Source of the DNA: Taudactylus pleione
Taxonomy: Eukaryota > Chordata > Amphibia > Anura > Myobatrachidae
NCBI GenBank assembly: GCA_031769625.1
Contig: JAUIMM010000519.1
Location: 2,723,501-2,787,500, forward strand
Direction of reading: 5' to 3'
DNA: 64,000 nucleotides
The position numbers and the translations under genes were made by a program. Below, piece by piece: positions 31,811 through 43,739 of the stretch (position 1 is its first letter; the number at the start of each line of letters is the position of its first letter). The notes beneath the pieces are model-generated. The model did not search any database. It was not told where the DNA came from and saw nothing but the letters and a program-made list of their open reading frames with translations.

Positions 31811-32246
31811 TTTAACTTTTTAATACTTTCATTTACTTTTTTTTAACCCAAAGAAGCCTTCACAGATCAATATGGTGCTTCTCCCAAATTGGTCTGCTCT
31901 ACTTGATGGATTGTCTGTTGGTTTTGTCGTTAATTTTAGTAAAATTTTAAAACTGACCTTTAATCAATCTGGGGTTTCACTAGTCGTCTATGTAAAAGTA
32001 TCAATGTTGGACCAATGTTCAGTTTTTTGAGTCAATTTATAGTTAGTTTTGAGTATTAGTAAACCTCAGACTTGCAAAATCGACAGAAAAATGATGAAAA
32101 AAAAAAGAAATTTAAAAAAAGAAACAATCAAAATCGACCTTTAGTACATTTATCCATAGGGCCACAAATAATTTTCCAGAAAGAAAAAAGTTTGTGTTTT
32201 AATTTTTTTAGACACACCTTGCATGGGGTGATTGGCAAAATCCTAA
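31811..32246. other. Unassigned A/T-rich DNA
   Basis: Long T and A runs; no gene. Confidence 0.35.
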
Positions 32247-32423
32247 GGGGTCTATTTACTAAGCAGTGTTAGGAGACAAAGTGAAAGGAGATAAGGTACC
32301 AGCCAATCAGCTCCCTACTGTAATTTTTCAAACACAGCCTGTGACGTGGCAGTTAGGAGCTGATTGGCTGGTACCTTATGTCATTTCACTTTGTCTCCTA
32401 ACACTGCTTAGTAAATAGACCCC
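32247..32423. mobile_element. Palindromic MITE (ACTAAG family), TAA duplication
   Basis: 177 bp with GGGGTCTATTTACTAAGCAG / CTGCTTAGTAAATAGACCCC ends, flanked by TAA at 32244-32246 and 32424-32426. Near-complete palindrome with a centre containing CAAACACAGCC. Confidence 0.9.
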
Positions 32424-33397
32424 TAAATGTTTGACAATATAATTTCGCCGATTCTGATCCAATAATGATCAGAATCAGTGAGTATGGGATTTTAACACAT
32501 TGATTTTTACAGATCCCCGAAAAATTGTTGATCATCGGAGACCGCAGATCGCCATATCGGATTGGTATGGGGTCATTGGGGATTTGGTGATTAGATGTAT
32601 GGTTTGCAGAACAGTATTTTATTCCATCAAGGTGATTAGTTAAAATGGTTTTGTATAAACAAAGTGACAGAATAAACAAAGTGACATAGTTAGTTTAAAA
32701 GGAACCCAGATGTATCATGGAAGATACCTGTTGTGAAGAGTGGGGTTTGAAATAAGGATAATATTAGGAGTAAATGAGATGTTGTATATAAAATGAATAG
32801 GCAAGTTGGGTAGGGAAATATTTTGGTAATAGACTAGTAGGTGACACACAGATACATAATGCACTGACGCAAGAGGCAAGGGGTTTGGAAAACAGGGAAG
32901 ATTTGGATTGAACAGGAATAAGCAGTTGTAGACTTCTGTAAGGTATAATAAGCCTAAGCAATTATACACAGTAATACTTACATGAGTACTTAGTTTTAGA
33001 GGTTTTTGTTCCACATTCCATAATGATTAGCTGAAGCATCCTATGGCAGCTCTCCCTGTAAAACACGTTAGGGCTCTTGGCACTTACTATACAGGGAAAA
33101 CAGTGAGCAGCTTCTCAGGGGATAAGTACCAGGCATATTCAGGTAATGCACCCATTATAGAAATGCCAATAGAAAGGACCAGAAAGCATTGTACTCAGTA
33201 AGGGTTGCAGGATGACATGTGCAGATCAGTAAATTAAAGTAAATCGAAGGTGGATACCTTATTTTATACCTCCTCATCAGTCCTAATTTGGGCAGTACAG
33301 TCCTGATTTAACAAAAGCAGCAGAGTTTTGTCCAAAATTGGCGTTTCTGGGTGCGATTTGGACAGGACAGGGCTTATTTTGTCCAGATACCATGTGC
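32424..33397. other. Unassigned AT-rich DNA
   Basis: 32430-32620 has GATCAGAATCAG, TGTTGATCATCGG and GATGTATGG motifs reminiscent of the 52951-53349 family but too diverged to call. No gene. Confidence 0.35.
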
Positions 33398-33399
33398 TA

Positions 33400-33841
33400 C
33401 AGGTTGAGTCTCCCATATCCAAATATTCCGAAATATGGAATATTCTGAAATATGGAATAATTTTGACATGACTGAGATAATGAAACCTTTGATTTTTGAT
33501 GGTACAATGTACACAAACTTTGTCTAAGGCACAAAATTATTAAAAATGTTGTATAGAATGACCTACAGGCTGTGTGTATAAGGTGTATATGAAACATAAA
33601 TGAATTTCATTTCTGTACACAAACTTTGCTTGAGCCACAAACTTAATGAAAATATTGTATACAATTACCTTCAGGCTGTGTGTATAAGGTGTATATAACA
33701 CATAAATGCATTCTGTGTGTATATTGGGGTTCCATTCCCAAGATATTTCATTATGATATGCAAATATTCCATAATATGGAATATTCCGTTAACCAAAATA
33801 TCCCTGGTCCCAAGAATTTTGGATATGGGAGACTCAACCTG
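33400..33841 (-). mobile_element. Tigger/MER2-like element, copy 1
   Basis: 442 bp with ends CAGGTTGAGTCTCCCATATC and GATATGGGAGACTCAACCTG, flanked by TA (33398-33399, 33842-33843). Inner motifs (TGGAATATTTGCATATCATAA region, TATACACCTTATACACACAGCC, ACAAAGTTTGTGTACA) match the well-known vertebrate MER2/Tigger type. Copy 2 at 34905-39188 lies in the opposite orientation. Confidence 0.82.
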
Positions 33842-33843
33842 TA

Positions 33844-34528
33844 TTTACATTTTGCTTTCAACTAAATAATGGTTTTTGACCTGCGTACTGTGAATTCCTA
33901 CTCTTAAGTGGCCTTGGCTGAGGCATAAGTATTTGTTTGGATGCAGGGATTTGTGTTAATACTATTCATCATACACAGCATGCTATAATATTAAACTAAA
34001 TAGTACATACTCACTACCAATCTAGCACTTTACCAAGCAGTTATCCACTTCCTGTATCTCTGTGATAAATATTGATACGATAACACGGAAGAGATATTGC
34101 ACGCCCAATTGGGCAAACCCCCAGAAAATGATCGCAGTACACAACTAGCATCAATCATTCACTACAGTGATGTCCTACGTGGCATTCCTCCCAATCTTAT
34201 CCAGCAGGCACATTCGCTCTGTTCTCTCCTTTTTTATGTCAATAAATGTTATTCATCTGCTAAACACGTACATTTCTATTTCTCTGGTTTGTTCAATTGC
34301 TCCTATTCTATGTTTATTCAGACTTTTGAATGAAGCTAAGTGCCTAGGACTTGTGCTTTTCCAGTACAGTGTATTTCCTGCTTGCTGTTCAAAGCCTGAA
34401 CAAATAAGAAATCTGACCTTTCTGTTTATACCAATGCCCAGGTGACTGTATGTGTTCGTGTAAGAGATAGAAGTGGTTTGTAGCTGGATTTTTGGTGTTT
34501 TGAGAGAAATGAGAGAATAACAGATGAT
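33844..34528. other. Unassigned DNA
   Basis: No gene or element recognised. Confidence 0.35.
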
Positions 34529-34893
34529 GGGGGAGATGTATCAAACCTTGGAGAGTGAAAAATTGGAGGGACATAAAAGCACCAGCCAATCAGCTCCTAA
34601 TTGCAATGTTACAAGCTGTGGGGTCTATTTACTAAGCCTTGAATGGCGATAAAGTGAACAGAGGTAAAGTCGCAACCAATCAGCTCCTAACTGCCATGTC
34701 ACCGGATGTGTTTAAAAAATGACACTTAGGAGCTGGACGGTTGGGACTTTAACTCTGTCTACTTGATCTCCATCCAAGACTTTGTAAATAGACCCTTGTG
34801 TTTGAAAAATGACAGTTAGATGCCGATTAGTTGGTACTTTATCTCTGTCCACTGTATCTCTCTTTAACGTTTGATAGTACAGTACATCTCACC
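34529..34893. mobile_element. Palindromic MITE carrying a nested MITE
   Basis: Outer element: GGGGGAGATGTATCAAACCTT at left and ACAGTACATCTCACCC at right, with CCAGCCAATCAGCTCC and GATTAGTTGGTACTTTATC arms. Its centre (ACAAGCTGTG|TTTGAAAAATGAC) is split by the element at 34620-34796. Confidence 0.75.
34620..34796. mobile_element. Nested palindromic MITE, TGT duplication
   Basis: 177 bp with GGGGTCTATTTACTAAGCC and GTAAATAGACCC ends, flanked by TGT at 34617-34619 and 34797-34799. Removing it and one TGT restores the centre of the outer MITE, which shows the order of insertion. Confidence 0.82.
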
Positions 34894-34910
34894 CGACATC
34901 AGTACAGGTT

Positions 34911-35033
34911 GAGTCTCCCATATCCAAAATGCTTGGGACCAGGGGTATTTTGGATATCGGAATATTCCATATTTTGGAATATTTGCATATCATAATGAAA
35001 AATCTTGGGAATGGGGCCCCAATATACACACAG
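34911..35033 (+). repeat. Left copy of 123-bp perfect duplication (Tigger end)
   Basis: GAGTCTCCCATATCC...ATACACACAG is identical to 38754-38876 over 123 bp, with no difference found by eye. Together the two copies flank the 751-bp array like an unusually long direct repeat. Confidence 0.9.
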
Positions 35034-38000
35034 GGCATGCTGGTTCTAGTAGTGCTAGTTGGAGTTCCCAGGGGTGACTCCCAGGTAAGCTGGCTCTCAA
35101 TTTGGATGCATTTATGTATGTGCCTTTATCATCAGGCCTTACATTTGTCAAAATTATATATGTGCCTTTATCATGAGGCCTTATAATTGGTATATTTTAC
35201 ATTTGGGGTGAGCGTTTGGGCGTAGGGCCCCCGGGACTGGTCTGGCTGGGCCTCCTCAGGGCATCACCACTTAATACACATAGTTGCTTTTCACATCACC
35301 TTTTATGTTTGTTTATTATTCATGTATTTTTTCACATATATTTTAACCTCTCATTCCACACTTAATGATTACTCACACACAGCTATACTTTACACTGCAC
35401 TGTCACTCTTTTTCCATTTTCGTGTGATGCCCTGGGGGGGTCCTGGGCTGGACGTTTTTTGGGGTGCACTGTGCCCCAGACATGAACCCCTTAGTGTTAG
35501 GGACTGCTGGTAACAGAGAAGCCGTGACGTGGCCCAGCAGCCTCCCATGTATTTGCAAATGCATGCAACTAATATCTCTGAATTTCTATGACCATATAGT
35601 CTTCATATATTGTTGCAGGTATTATTCAGTGTGCTGAGGTACAATAGGGGGTTAAATCCCCCTCCTTTTTCTACTTAGTATGACCCCTCCCTTTCATGCA
35701 CCTGATTAGTACAGCTAGATTGATTGAGCAGCTGCCATTTTTGTTTGTTTGTTATGAGTTGCATGAAGGAGCCAGCATTAGTAGGGCATGCTGGTTCTAG
35801 TAGTGCTAGTTGGAGTTCCCAGGGGTGACTCCCAGGTAAGCTGGCTCTCAATTTGGATGCATTTATGTATGTGCCTTTATCATCAGGCCTTACATTTGTC
35901 AAAATAATATATGTGCCTTTATCATGAGGCCTTATAATTGGTATATTTTACATTTGGGGTGAGCGTTTGGGCGTAGGGCCCCCGGGACTGGTCTGGCTGG
36001 GCCTCCTCAGGGCATCACCACTTAATACACATAGTTGCTTTTCACATCACCTTTTATGTTTGTTTATTATTCATGTATTTTTTCACATATATTTTAACCT
36101 CTCATTCCACACTTAATGATTACTCACACACAGCTATACTTTACACTGCACTGTCACTCTTTTTCCATTTTTGTGTGATGCCCTGGGGGGCTCCTGGGCT
36201 GGACGTTTTTTGGGGTGCACTGTGCCCCAGACATGAACCCCTTAGTGTTAGGGACTGCTGGTAACAGAGAAGCCGTGACGTGGCCCAGCAGCCTCCCATG
36301 TATTTGCAAATGCATGCAACTAATATCTCTGAATTTCTATGACCATATAGTCTTCATATATTGTTGCAGGTATTATTCAGTGTGCTGAGGTACAATAGGG
36401 GGTTAAATCCCCCTCCTTTTTCTACTTAGTATGACCCCTCCCTTTCATGCACCTGATTAGTACAGCTAGATTGATTGAGCAGCTGCCATTTTTGTTTGTT
36501 TGTTATGAGTTGCATGAAGGAGCCAGCATTAGTAGGGCATGCTGGTTCTAGTAGTGCTAGTTGGAGTTCCCAGGGGTGACTCCCAGGTAAGCTGGCTCTC
36601 AATTTGGATGCATTTATGTATGTGCCTTTATCATCAGGCCTTACATTTGTCAAAATAATATATGTGCCTTTATCATGAGGCCTTATAATTGGTATATTTT
36701 ACATTTGGGGTGAGCGTTTGGGCGTAGGGCCCCCGGGACTGGTCTGGCTGGGCCTCCTCAGGGCATCACCACTTAATACACATAGTTGCTTTTCACATCA
36801 CCTTTTATGTTTGTTTATTATTCATGTATTTTTTCACATATATTTTAACCTCTCATTCCACACTTAATGATTACTCACACACAGCTATACTTTACACTGC
36901 ACTGTCACTCTTTTTCCATTTTCGTGTGATGCCCTGGGGGGGTCCTGGGCTGGACGTTTTTTGGGGTGCACTGTGCCCCAGACATGAACCCCTTAGTGTT
37001 AGGGACTGCTGGTAACAGAGAAGCCGTGACGTGGCCCAGCAGCCTCCCATGTATTTGCAAATGCATGCAACTAATATCTCTGAATTTCTATGACCATATA
37101 GTCTTCATATATTGTTGCAGGTATTATTCAGTGTGCTGAGGTACAATAGGGGGTTAAATCCCCCTCCTTTTTCTACTTAGTATGACCCCTCCCTTTCATG
37201 CACCTGATTAGTACAGCTAGATTGATTGAGCAGCTGCCATTTTTGTTTGTTTGTTATGAGTTGCATGAAGGAGCCAGCATTAGTAGGGCATGCTGGTTCT
37301 AGTAGTGCTAGTTGGAGTTCCCAGGGGTGACTCCCAGGTAAGCTGGCTCTCAATTTGGATGCATTTATGTATGTGCCTTTATCATCAGGCCTTACATTTG
37401 TCAAAATTATATATGTGCCTTTATCATGAGGCCTTATAATTGGTATATTTTACATTTGGGGTGAGCGTTTGGGCGTAGGGCCCCCGGGACTGGTCTGGCT
37501 GGGCCTCCTCAGGGCATCACCACTTAATACACATAGTTGCTTTTCACATCACCTTTTATGTTTGTTTATTATTCATGTATTTTTTCACATATATTTTAAC
37601 CTCTCATTCCACACTTAATGATTACTCACACACAGCTATACTTTACACTGCACTGTCACTCTTTTTCCATTTTCGTGTGATGCCCTGGGGGGGTCCTGGG
37701 CTGGACGTTTTTTGGGGTGCACTGTGCCCCAGACATGAACCCCTTAGTGTTAGGGACTGCTGGTAACAGAGAAGCCGTGACGTGGCCCAGCAGCCTCCCG
37801 TGTATTTGCAAATGCATGCAACTAATATCTCTGAATTTCTATGACCATATAGTCTTCATATATTGTTGCAGGTATTATTCAGTGTGCTGAGGAACAATAG
37901 GGGGTTAAATCCCCCTCCTTTTTCTACTTAGTATGACCCCTCCCTTTCATGCACCTGATTAGTACAGCTAGATTGATTGAGCAGCTGCCATTTTTGTTTG

Positions 38001-38752
38001 TTTGTTATGAGTTGCATGAAGGAGCCAGCATTAGTAGGGCATGCTGGTTCTAGTAGTGCTAGTTGGAGTTCCCAGGGGTGACTCCCAGGTAAGCTGGCTC
38101 TCAATTTGGATGCATTTATGTATGTGCCTTTATCATCAGGCCTTACATTTGTCAAAATTATATATGTGCCTTTATCATGAGGCCTTATAATTGGTATATT
38201 TTACATTTGGGGTGAGCGTTTGGGCGTAGGGACCCCGGGACTGGTCTGGCTGGGCCTCCTCAGGGCATCACCACTTAATACACATAGTTGCTTTTCACAT
38301 CACCTTTTATGTTTGTTTATTATTCATGTATTTTTTCACATATATTTTAACCTCTCATTCCACACTTAATGATTACTCACACACAGCTATACTTTACACT
38401 GCACTGTCACTCTTTTTCCATTTTCGTGTGATGCCCTGCGGGGGTCCCTGGGCTGGACGTTTTTTGGGGTGCACTGCGCCCCAGACGTGAACCCCTTAGT
38501 GTTAGGGACTGCTGGTAACAGAGAAGCCGTGACGTGGCCCAGCAGCCTCCCATGTATTTGCAAACGCATGCAACTAATATCTCTGAATTTCTATGACCAT
38601 ATAGTCTTCATATATTGTTGCAGGTATTATTCAGTGTGCTGAGGTACAATAGGGGGTTAAATCCCCCTCCTTTTTCTACTTAGTATGACCCCTCCCTTTC
38701 ATGCACCTGATTAGTACTGCTAGATTGATTGAGCAGCTGCCATTTTTGTTTG
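35034..38752 (+). repeat. 751-bp tandem array, about 4.95 near-identical units
   Basis: The landmark TGGTTCTAGTAGTGCTAGTT begins at 35041, 35792, 36543, 37294 and 38045, exactly 751 bp apart. Units differ at very few sites (for example T/C near 36172, AATAATATA against AATTATATA, G-run length near 38440). The last unit lacks about 38 bp. Within the unit are GGGCATGCTGGTTC, an octamer-like ATTTGCAAAT, and GGGGTTAAATCCCC. I recognise no snRNA, tRNA or protein gene. Small 63- and 75-codon frames recur once per unit and are not supported as genes. Confidence 0.95.
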
Positions 38753-38753
38753 T

Positions 38754-38876
38754 GAGTCTCCCATATCCAAAATGCTTGGGACCAGGGGTATTTTGGATAT
38801 CGGAATATTCCATATTTTGGAATATTTGCATATCATAATGAAAAATCTTGGGAATGGGGCCCCAATATACACACAG
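38754..38876 (+). repeat. Right copy of 123-bp perfect duplication (Tigger end)
   Basis: Identical to 34911-35033. After it the Tigger element continues normally with ATAGCATGTATGTGTTATAT. Confidence 0.9.
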
Positions 38877-39190
38877 ATAGCATGTATGTGTTATATACAC
38901 CTTATACACACAGCCTGCTGGTAATTTTATACAATATTTTCAATAATTTTGTGGCTCAAGCAAAGTTTGTGTGCAGAAATTAAATTCATTTATGTTTCAT
39001 ATACACCTTATACACACAGCCTGAAGGTAATTTTATACAATATTTTTAATAAATTGTACCTTAGACAAAGTTAGTGTACATTGAACCATCAAAAATCAAA
39101 GGTTTCATTATCTCAGTCATGCCAAAAATATTCCGTATTTCGGAATATTCTGTATTTCGGAATATTTGGATATGAGAGACTCAACCTGTA

Positions 39191-39993
39191 ATATGTTTTT
39201 GCTTCATTCAATAATGCTAGATATTTGAATACAAAAATGAACCTAGTCTTTTAATAATTGTTATTTTTAGGTGTAAAACTGGAACACAATTCATGGAGAG
39301 ATTATGCAACTGCATGGAGGCGGACATGGATGTTCTAGTCCTATACCGTGCAAGTAGCTGAGCCAGATTAAGGGGGGGGGAGTAGGCACAGGAAGTAAGT
39401 ACCCTCCATCCCCCATCTCTCAGGGACCCCCCAGCTGAATCTGCTCCGACCCAGTTTTGGCTGCTCTTGTCCTCCCTCCCGTGACCCGGTCAGTCCGGTG
39501 ATTGTGAGCGAAACCTGTGCCTGTGCCGCTGGAATAATCAGCAGGGTGCAGGCACAATAAAGTTTTTTCTCTCTCTGCGCTGCTCGCGTGATGCCATGAC
39601 ATGCGTGTGCTGATGCCACTGCCATGAGGAGGAGCAAAGAGAAGATCTAGGTGAGGCTGCTGCAAAGACATGGGGGGGGGCAGAGCTGAGGCCAGATTAC
39701 AGAGTTAGGCAAAGACCATTATGGCCTAGAGGTCATAGAAAGAAGACACACCCAAAGTACTCTCCAGCTGGCCACCGCATATCACCCCCACCTGTGTCCA
39801 CATATGAAATTCAGTGTTTGGATTACTTGGAGGAATGTCAGATGCAAGACTATTTAAATGGACATATGAATGCGAGACTTAATTTAAAAGGACATATGAA
39901 TAAACACTAAATACTTACCCCACATATATAAATTATGAATTGCAGACTAAATTATATTTTTGAATTGTGAAGAAGACAATTTAAAGACATACA
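39191..39993. other. Unassigned DNA
   Basis: No gene or element recognised. There is a poly-G run at 39372-39380. Confidence 0.35.
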
Positions 39994-40372
39994 GGGGCCT
40001 ATTCATCAAATGATAAATGGCCTGGTAACCACGCAGAAATGCTAGTTTCCGCATATTTAAGTCATGAGGGGTCCCATAGGACCCCCCGGTATTCAGCAAA
40101 CTCTGAAAACTGAAAGTTTTCGGAGTTTGCTGCCGAGAACAAGCACCATCTTCAGACAGCGCCTCCTCACCAGCTACCTGAGGTCACGCATGCGTAGCCG
40201 GGATGACTGGGAGCAGGTAAGTAACGCAGCTACAGAAGTAGCTGCGATATTAACCACGGGGACAACTACTTTTCGGAGCCCCTGCTGCGAGTTGGATACT
40301 TAAGTATCCCTTGCAGTGAGTTCAGAACTACATCATCGGAGGCCATATGACCATTGATGATGAATAGGTCCT
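39994..40372. mobile_element. MITE, GGGGCCTATTCATCA family, ACA duplication
   Basis: Left GGGGCCTATTCATCAAATGA, right ATTGATGATGAATAGGTCCT, flanked by ACA at 39991-39993 and 40373-40375. A related copy in reverse is at 14640-14952. The interior holds a CTGAAAACTGAAAGTTTTCG hairpin and CAGGTAAGTAAC, a splice-donor-like sequence. Confidence 0.8.
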
Positions 40373-40375
40373 ACA

Positions 40376-40894
40376 GTTTCTTGTAATATTTTAATATTTT
40401 AGAATTTTATATTTCTTTTCTCACTTTTTCTATAAATTTTTATTTAAAAAAAAACAAAAACTTGCTGTTACATTATATGGAATTAACTGAATTTTAGAGG
40501 ATTGAATTAAAAGGTATGTTTTAATCTAGTGCACCCAATAGTGACACACTTTTTCTCCTTGTGCTATGTAATGTAACTTGTACCGTGTCCAGTGGTAGCA
40601 TCCCCTTGGATATACTGACAAAAACTAAATAATTGGATAATAGGGGTATCTTCATAATTTTAAAAGCTACATAGGAACCATAGGAACACCTGTGCGATAG
40701 GAACGTGTATCTGCAGATGCAAGGCTTAGAAAGAAATGGGAGACCGTCTTCCAGCAAGCCAACGTGAGGTCTATGGTTGGATTGAAAATGACAGGCACCT
40801 TGGATTGCCATGGACATATTGTGATGGATATGGGAAGGGAGTGGTCCTGAATTCTGATCCATTGCTTGTTGTCCTTTGACCTAGTCCAGTCCAG
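40376..40894. other. Unassigned DNA upstream of an L1-like fragment
   Basis: AT-rich. The minus strand is open from 40862 to 40521 (113 codons) without a domain. It could be decayed LINE sequence continuing from 40895-41150, but I cannot show it. Confidence 0.35.
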
Positions 40895-41150
40895 AACGGC
40901 CCCAACATAACATCTTCATAATATATGGAAAATTGAGGTAGTTAAAATCCACTCGTAGAGCCTGGGCTAGTAACTTGCAAGGCTTATTGTCCCATTGAAA
41001 GTAACAATTCCAACAAATGCAGTAATAGCATTTTATTCTGTCAGAAAGAAGTTTATTTAATGATGCTGTGGTCTCCGCCAGCTCAGCAAGGACAATATGG
41101 GATGAGGAGGCCTTATGAGTTAATTCCAAAGTCTTAAGCTTAAAGTTTCT
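40895..41150 (-). pseudogene. L1/Tx1-like LINE ORF2 fragment (between endonuclease and RT)
   Basis: Minus strand reads LKTLELTHKASSS, ELAETTASLNKLLSDRIK, then CYYCICWNCYFQWDNKPCK and LLAQALR. L1- and Tx1-type ORF2 proteins carry a closely similar segment after the endonuclease domain (LE-x-H-K..., L..LL......, YYEFGNKPGKLLA..LR pattern). No catalytic motif is included. Heavily 5'- and 3'-truncated. Confidence 0.55.
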
Positions 41151-41610
41151 GACTCTTTTTTTTTTTTTGAAGCACAGAGCCTAGTCCCTCATAGATTTCT
41201 ATGGGGGCTGCTAAATTGCTAAATTTGTCAATAGAAAGGGGGGATGAGAGCTGCACAGGATTTCAAATAGCTTTAGATATAATTATAAAAAAAAAACAAT
41301 ACAATAATTTGCTTAGACCTCCAATGGTAATTAATAAGTCTTGGTGGTGGACCCCAGAGTCAGAGAAGTACTCTCATAGAGAGCAAAAGAGAAAAAGAAG
41401 ACTCTTTGTTTGTTTGGGGGCACTACTTATTGTGTAATTTGACAATAAGTAAAACTTAACATTTATTAATTCTATTTAAAATAGTTTCAGACAAACATTA
41501 AACATATAACATATATTTAAACATATCAAGGTGAGTCATGAATCAGGATCACCTTGAGTGTATTATAATACCCTGATGCGAAAATAAAAAAAAAGAAACT
41601 TTACAACTGT
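41151..41610. other. Unassigned AT-rich DNA
   Basis: T-run at 41155-41168 and A-run at 41286-41296; no gene. Confidence 0.35.
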
Positions 41611-41809
41611 GGGGTCTATTTACTAAGCAGTGTTAGGAGACAGAGTCAAAAGTGATAAGAAAGTTATAAGGTGCCAGCCAATCAGCTCCCAACTGTCATT
41701 TTTCAAACACAGCCTGTGAGATGACAGTTGGGAGCTGATGGGCTGGCACCTTATCACTTTCTTATCACTTTTCACTTTGCCTCTTAACACTGCTTAGTAA
41801 ATGTACCCA
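41611..41809. mobile_element. Palindromic MITE (ACTAAG family), TGT duplication
   Basis: 199 bp with GGGGTCTATTTACTAAGCAG at left and CTGCTTAGTAAATGTACCC at right, flanked by TGT at 41608-41610 and 41810-41812. Same length as the copy at 18504. Confidence 0.85.
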
Positions 41810-41812
41810 TGT

Positions 41813-42224
41813 ACTGTATCTCTTACTAACAGGCTGTTGACAATCAATACAGCCTAGCAATAACTCAGTGTGCCAAAACAGCACACATCCACAGATACAT
41901 GCACATTCTGTAACTATTAAAAATGAAAGGATACAATTCTTGCAACACAGTAATCCAAATGTAAATTGTAACAAATTATTAGTCACAGTATCCAAACTTG
42001 GTTAGCAGTATCATGCATAAAAAGTATATAGCATCTATTAGGTCACATTCGTGGTAACACAAGCTATTTATAAAATAATGTGTAAGAATGGTAGAAATCG
42101 ATGGGGCTAGAGACTGCTATAATCTATTTCTTTGAGACCATAGACAAAATATATACTGATACCTAACCTAACAAGGGAAGCAGACGACGGCCTGGCACCT
42201 TCCTGTTAACAGCGCAGGACTAGT
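41813..42224. other. Unassigned AT-rich DNA
   Basis: No feature recognised. Confidence 0.35.
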
Positions 42225-42822
42225 GGGCCTGATTCAGAGCCGGATGCTATTTGCGCTCGCTCGTTCAGAAAAAGGGGCCGGCTATTTAAATAGAGCGCTC
42301 GCTCTTTGCGGTCTGTTGACGCCTCTATGTCTGAGCGAGCGAACTAAATATGCGCTCGCTATTTTGTAAAGACGCCCCCTGGCCACTCGCATCCTACGTC
42401 ATCTCCGCTATTTATTAGATTAATCGAGTACATCGAAAGGCGTCTGAACTGCTCGCAGTGCTTGTGGTTGGATTTTCCTACCGCAATCATGCGAGCAGTT
42501 CAGGCTAAAAGACAACCAAGTGACGTGGCCGATGACGCTGCTTTGTTAATTATGCACACCCTTAAAATGCCCGTTTTGACCGTTTGGCACGCCTGCGTTC
42601 GGATCTCCACTCCCCGTTTTCAAGCACCTTCCCCTGTTACCACCCACAAACGCCTTATTCTGTCACTCAAATTAGCAGGCATTCGCTACTTTGCGAGCAC
42701 ACAATTTCCGACCGCAATGACTGGTTTGCGCATGCGTATTACAACCCATACACATGCGCAGTTGTGCGAACATCGCTCGAAGAGAACGAGCGGCCGCTTA
42801 CGAGCTGCTCTGAATCAGGCCC
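42225..42822. mobile_element. 598-bp GGGCCTGATTCAG MITE, second copy
   Basis: Same length and same termini as 16435-17032. Differences are scattered, many of them C-to-T or G-to-A at CpG. The flanking bases do not give a clean 3-bp duplication here. Confidence 0.85.
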
Positions 42823-43739
42823 AGAGATCCCCGCTGTTCAATAGCAGCATGCTTCCTATTGTTCTATTTGAAATTGCGAAATTTGCCAATGAACTCTTTA
42901 GATGGAGCACATGGAGTGGCTTAAAACATTGCACAACAGTGAATAATCTCAGTACCGTGTTTTAGTGCCTTTGCTCTGCCTCAACTCCTCCTACTATATT
43001 TTATAAATATCTGTCCTATTATAGTGTTTCAGTCTTACTCTATTACTGAAACATCCTCTAAACTTCTGTGTAATGGCTTCAATGGGATGCTGCCATTGGA
43101 AATCTAGTGATCATTTTTCTGCACTAGTTTGACTGGAGTTTCACATTACTATTCTGCCTCCTTTCACATTAAGCCCCACTCATTTGGCTAGTATAGCATC
43201 ACTTAAGTCAGGAGGTTTCAGATATGCACTGAGGGCATTAACTGGGAATGGCAGTGGAGAAACTGAAGTCGTTGCAAGGGCTGGAGGAACACGGTAAGCC
43301 CTTTAAGCCCAATAAGCACAGCAGGAGGATCAGGGTGCTGTGGAACCCCGCCAGTCCGTCATTTAAAAATATTTTCCAACAGAGATGACGTCTGAATTCA
43401 CAGCCCTGCTCATCCGATTATCTCAAAGATGCTAGACTGTGTGCTGATTCGACAAAAATAGCGGCAGGCTGCTCGATAGTGCCTATATTCAGAGTTGTTC
43501 TTATCGCTGACCAATTGGCCGCCATTCTTTCTTTAAAAAGTTATTTCGGTCTTATCGATGTGTGATAACCTACAAGGGCAAATAATTTGGTAAATGATTT
43601 GTATTACTGCACGTAAGGCAGTGTCTAATGTAAAAGGTTGAACCTGAGTGGGGATGTTGGAATGTATCCCCCACTATGAGGTATCTGCAAGTAATGCGTT
43701 TACATCTAAAGCCAACATTCTTTCTTGACATAAAATGAG
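42823..43739. other. Unassigned DNA
   Basis: No gene or repeat boundary recognised. Confidence 0.35.

Larger units (their letters stand above)
34905..39188 (+). mobile_element. Tigger/MER2-like element, copy 2, split by a tandem array
   Basis: Outer ends CAGGTTGAGTCTCCCATATC (34905) and GAGAGACTCAACCTG (39188) flanked by TA. Left part 34905-35033 and right part 38877-39188 together make 441 bp, matching the 442-bp copy 1. Between them lie a 3.7-kb array and a second copy of the first 123 bp. Confidence 0.85.

Noticed and set aside
35400..35560. Small nuclear RNA gene in the 751-bp unit
   Set aside because: Tandem layout and an octamer-like motif suggested it, but no Sm site with flanking stems or known snRNA sequence could be read.
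35650..35690. tRNA-like B box in GGGGTTAAATCCCC
   Set aside because: It resembles the GGTTCRANTCC core only loosely, with no A box at a proper distance and no cloverleaf.
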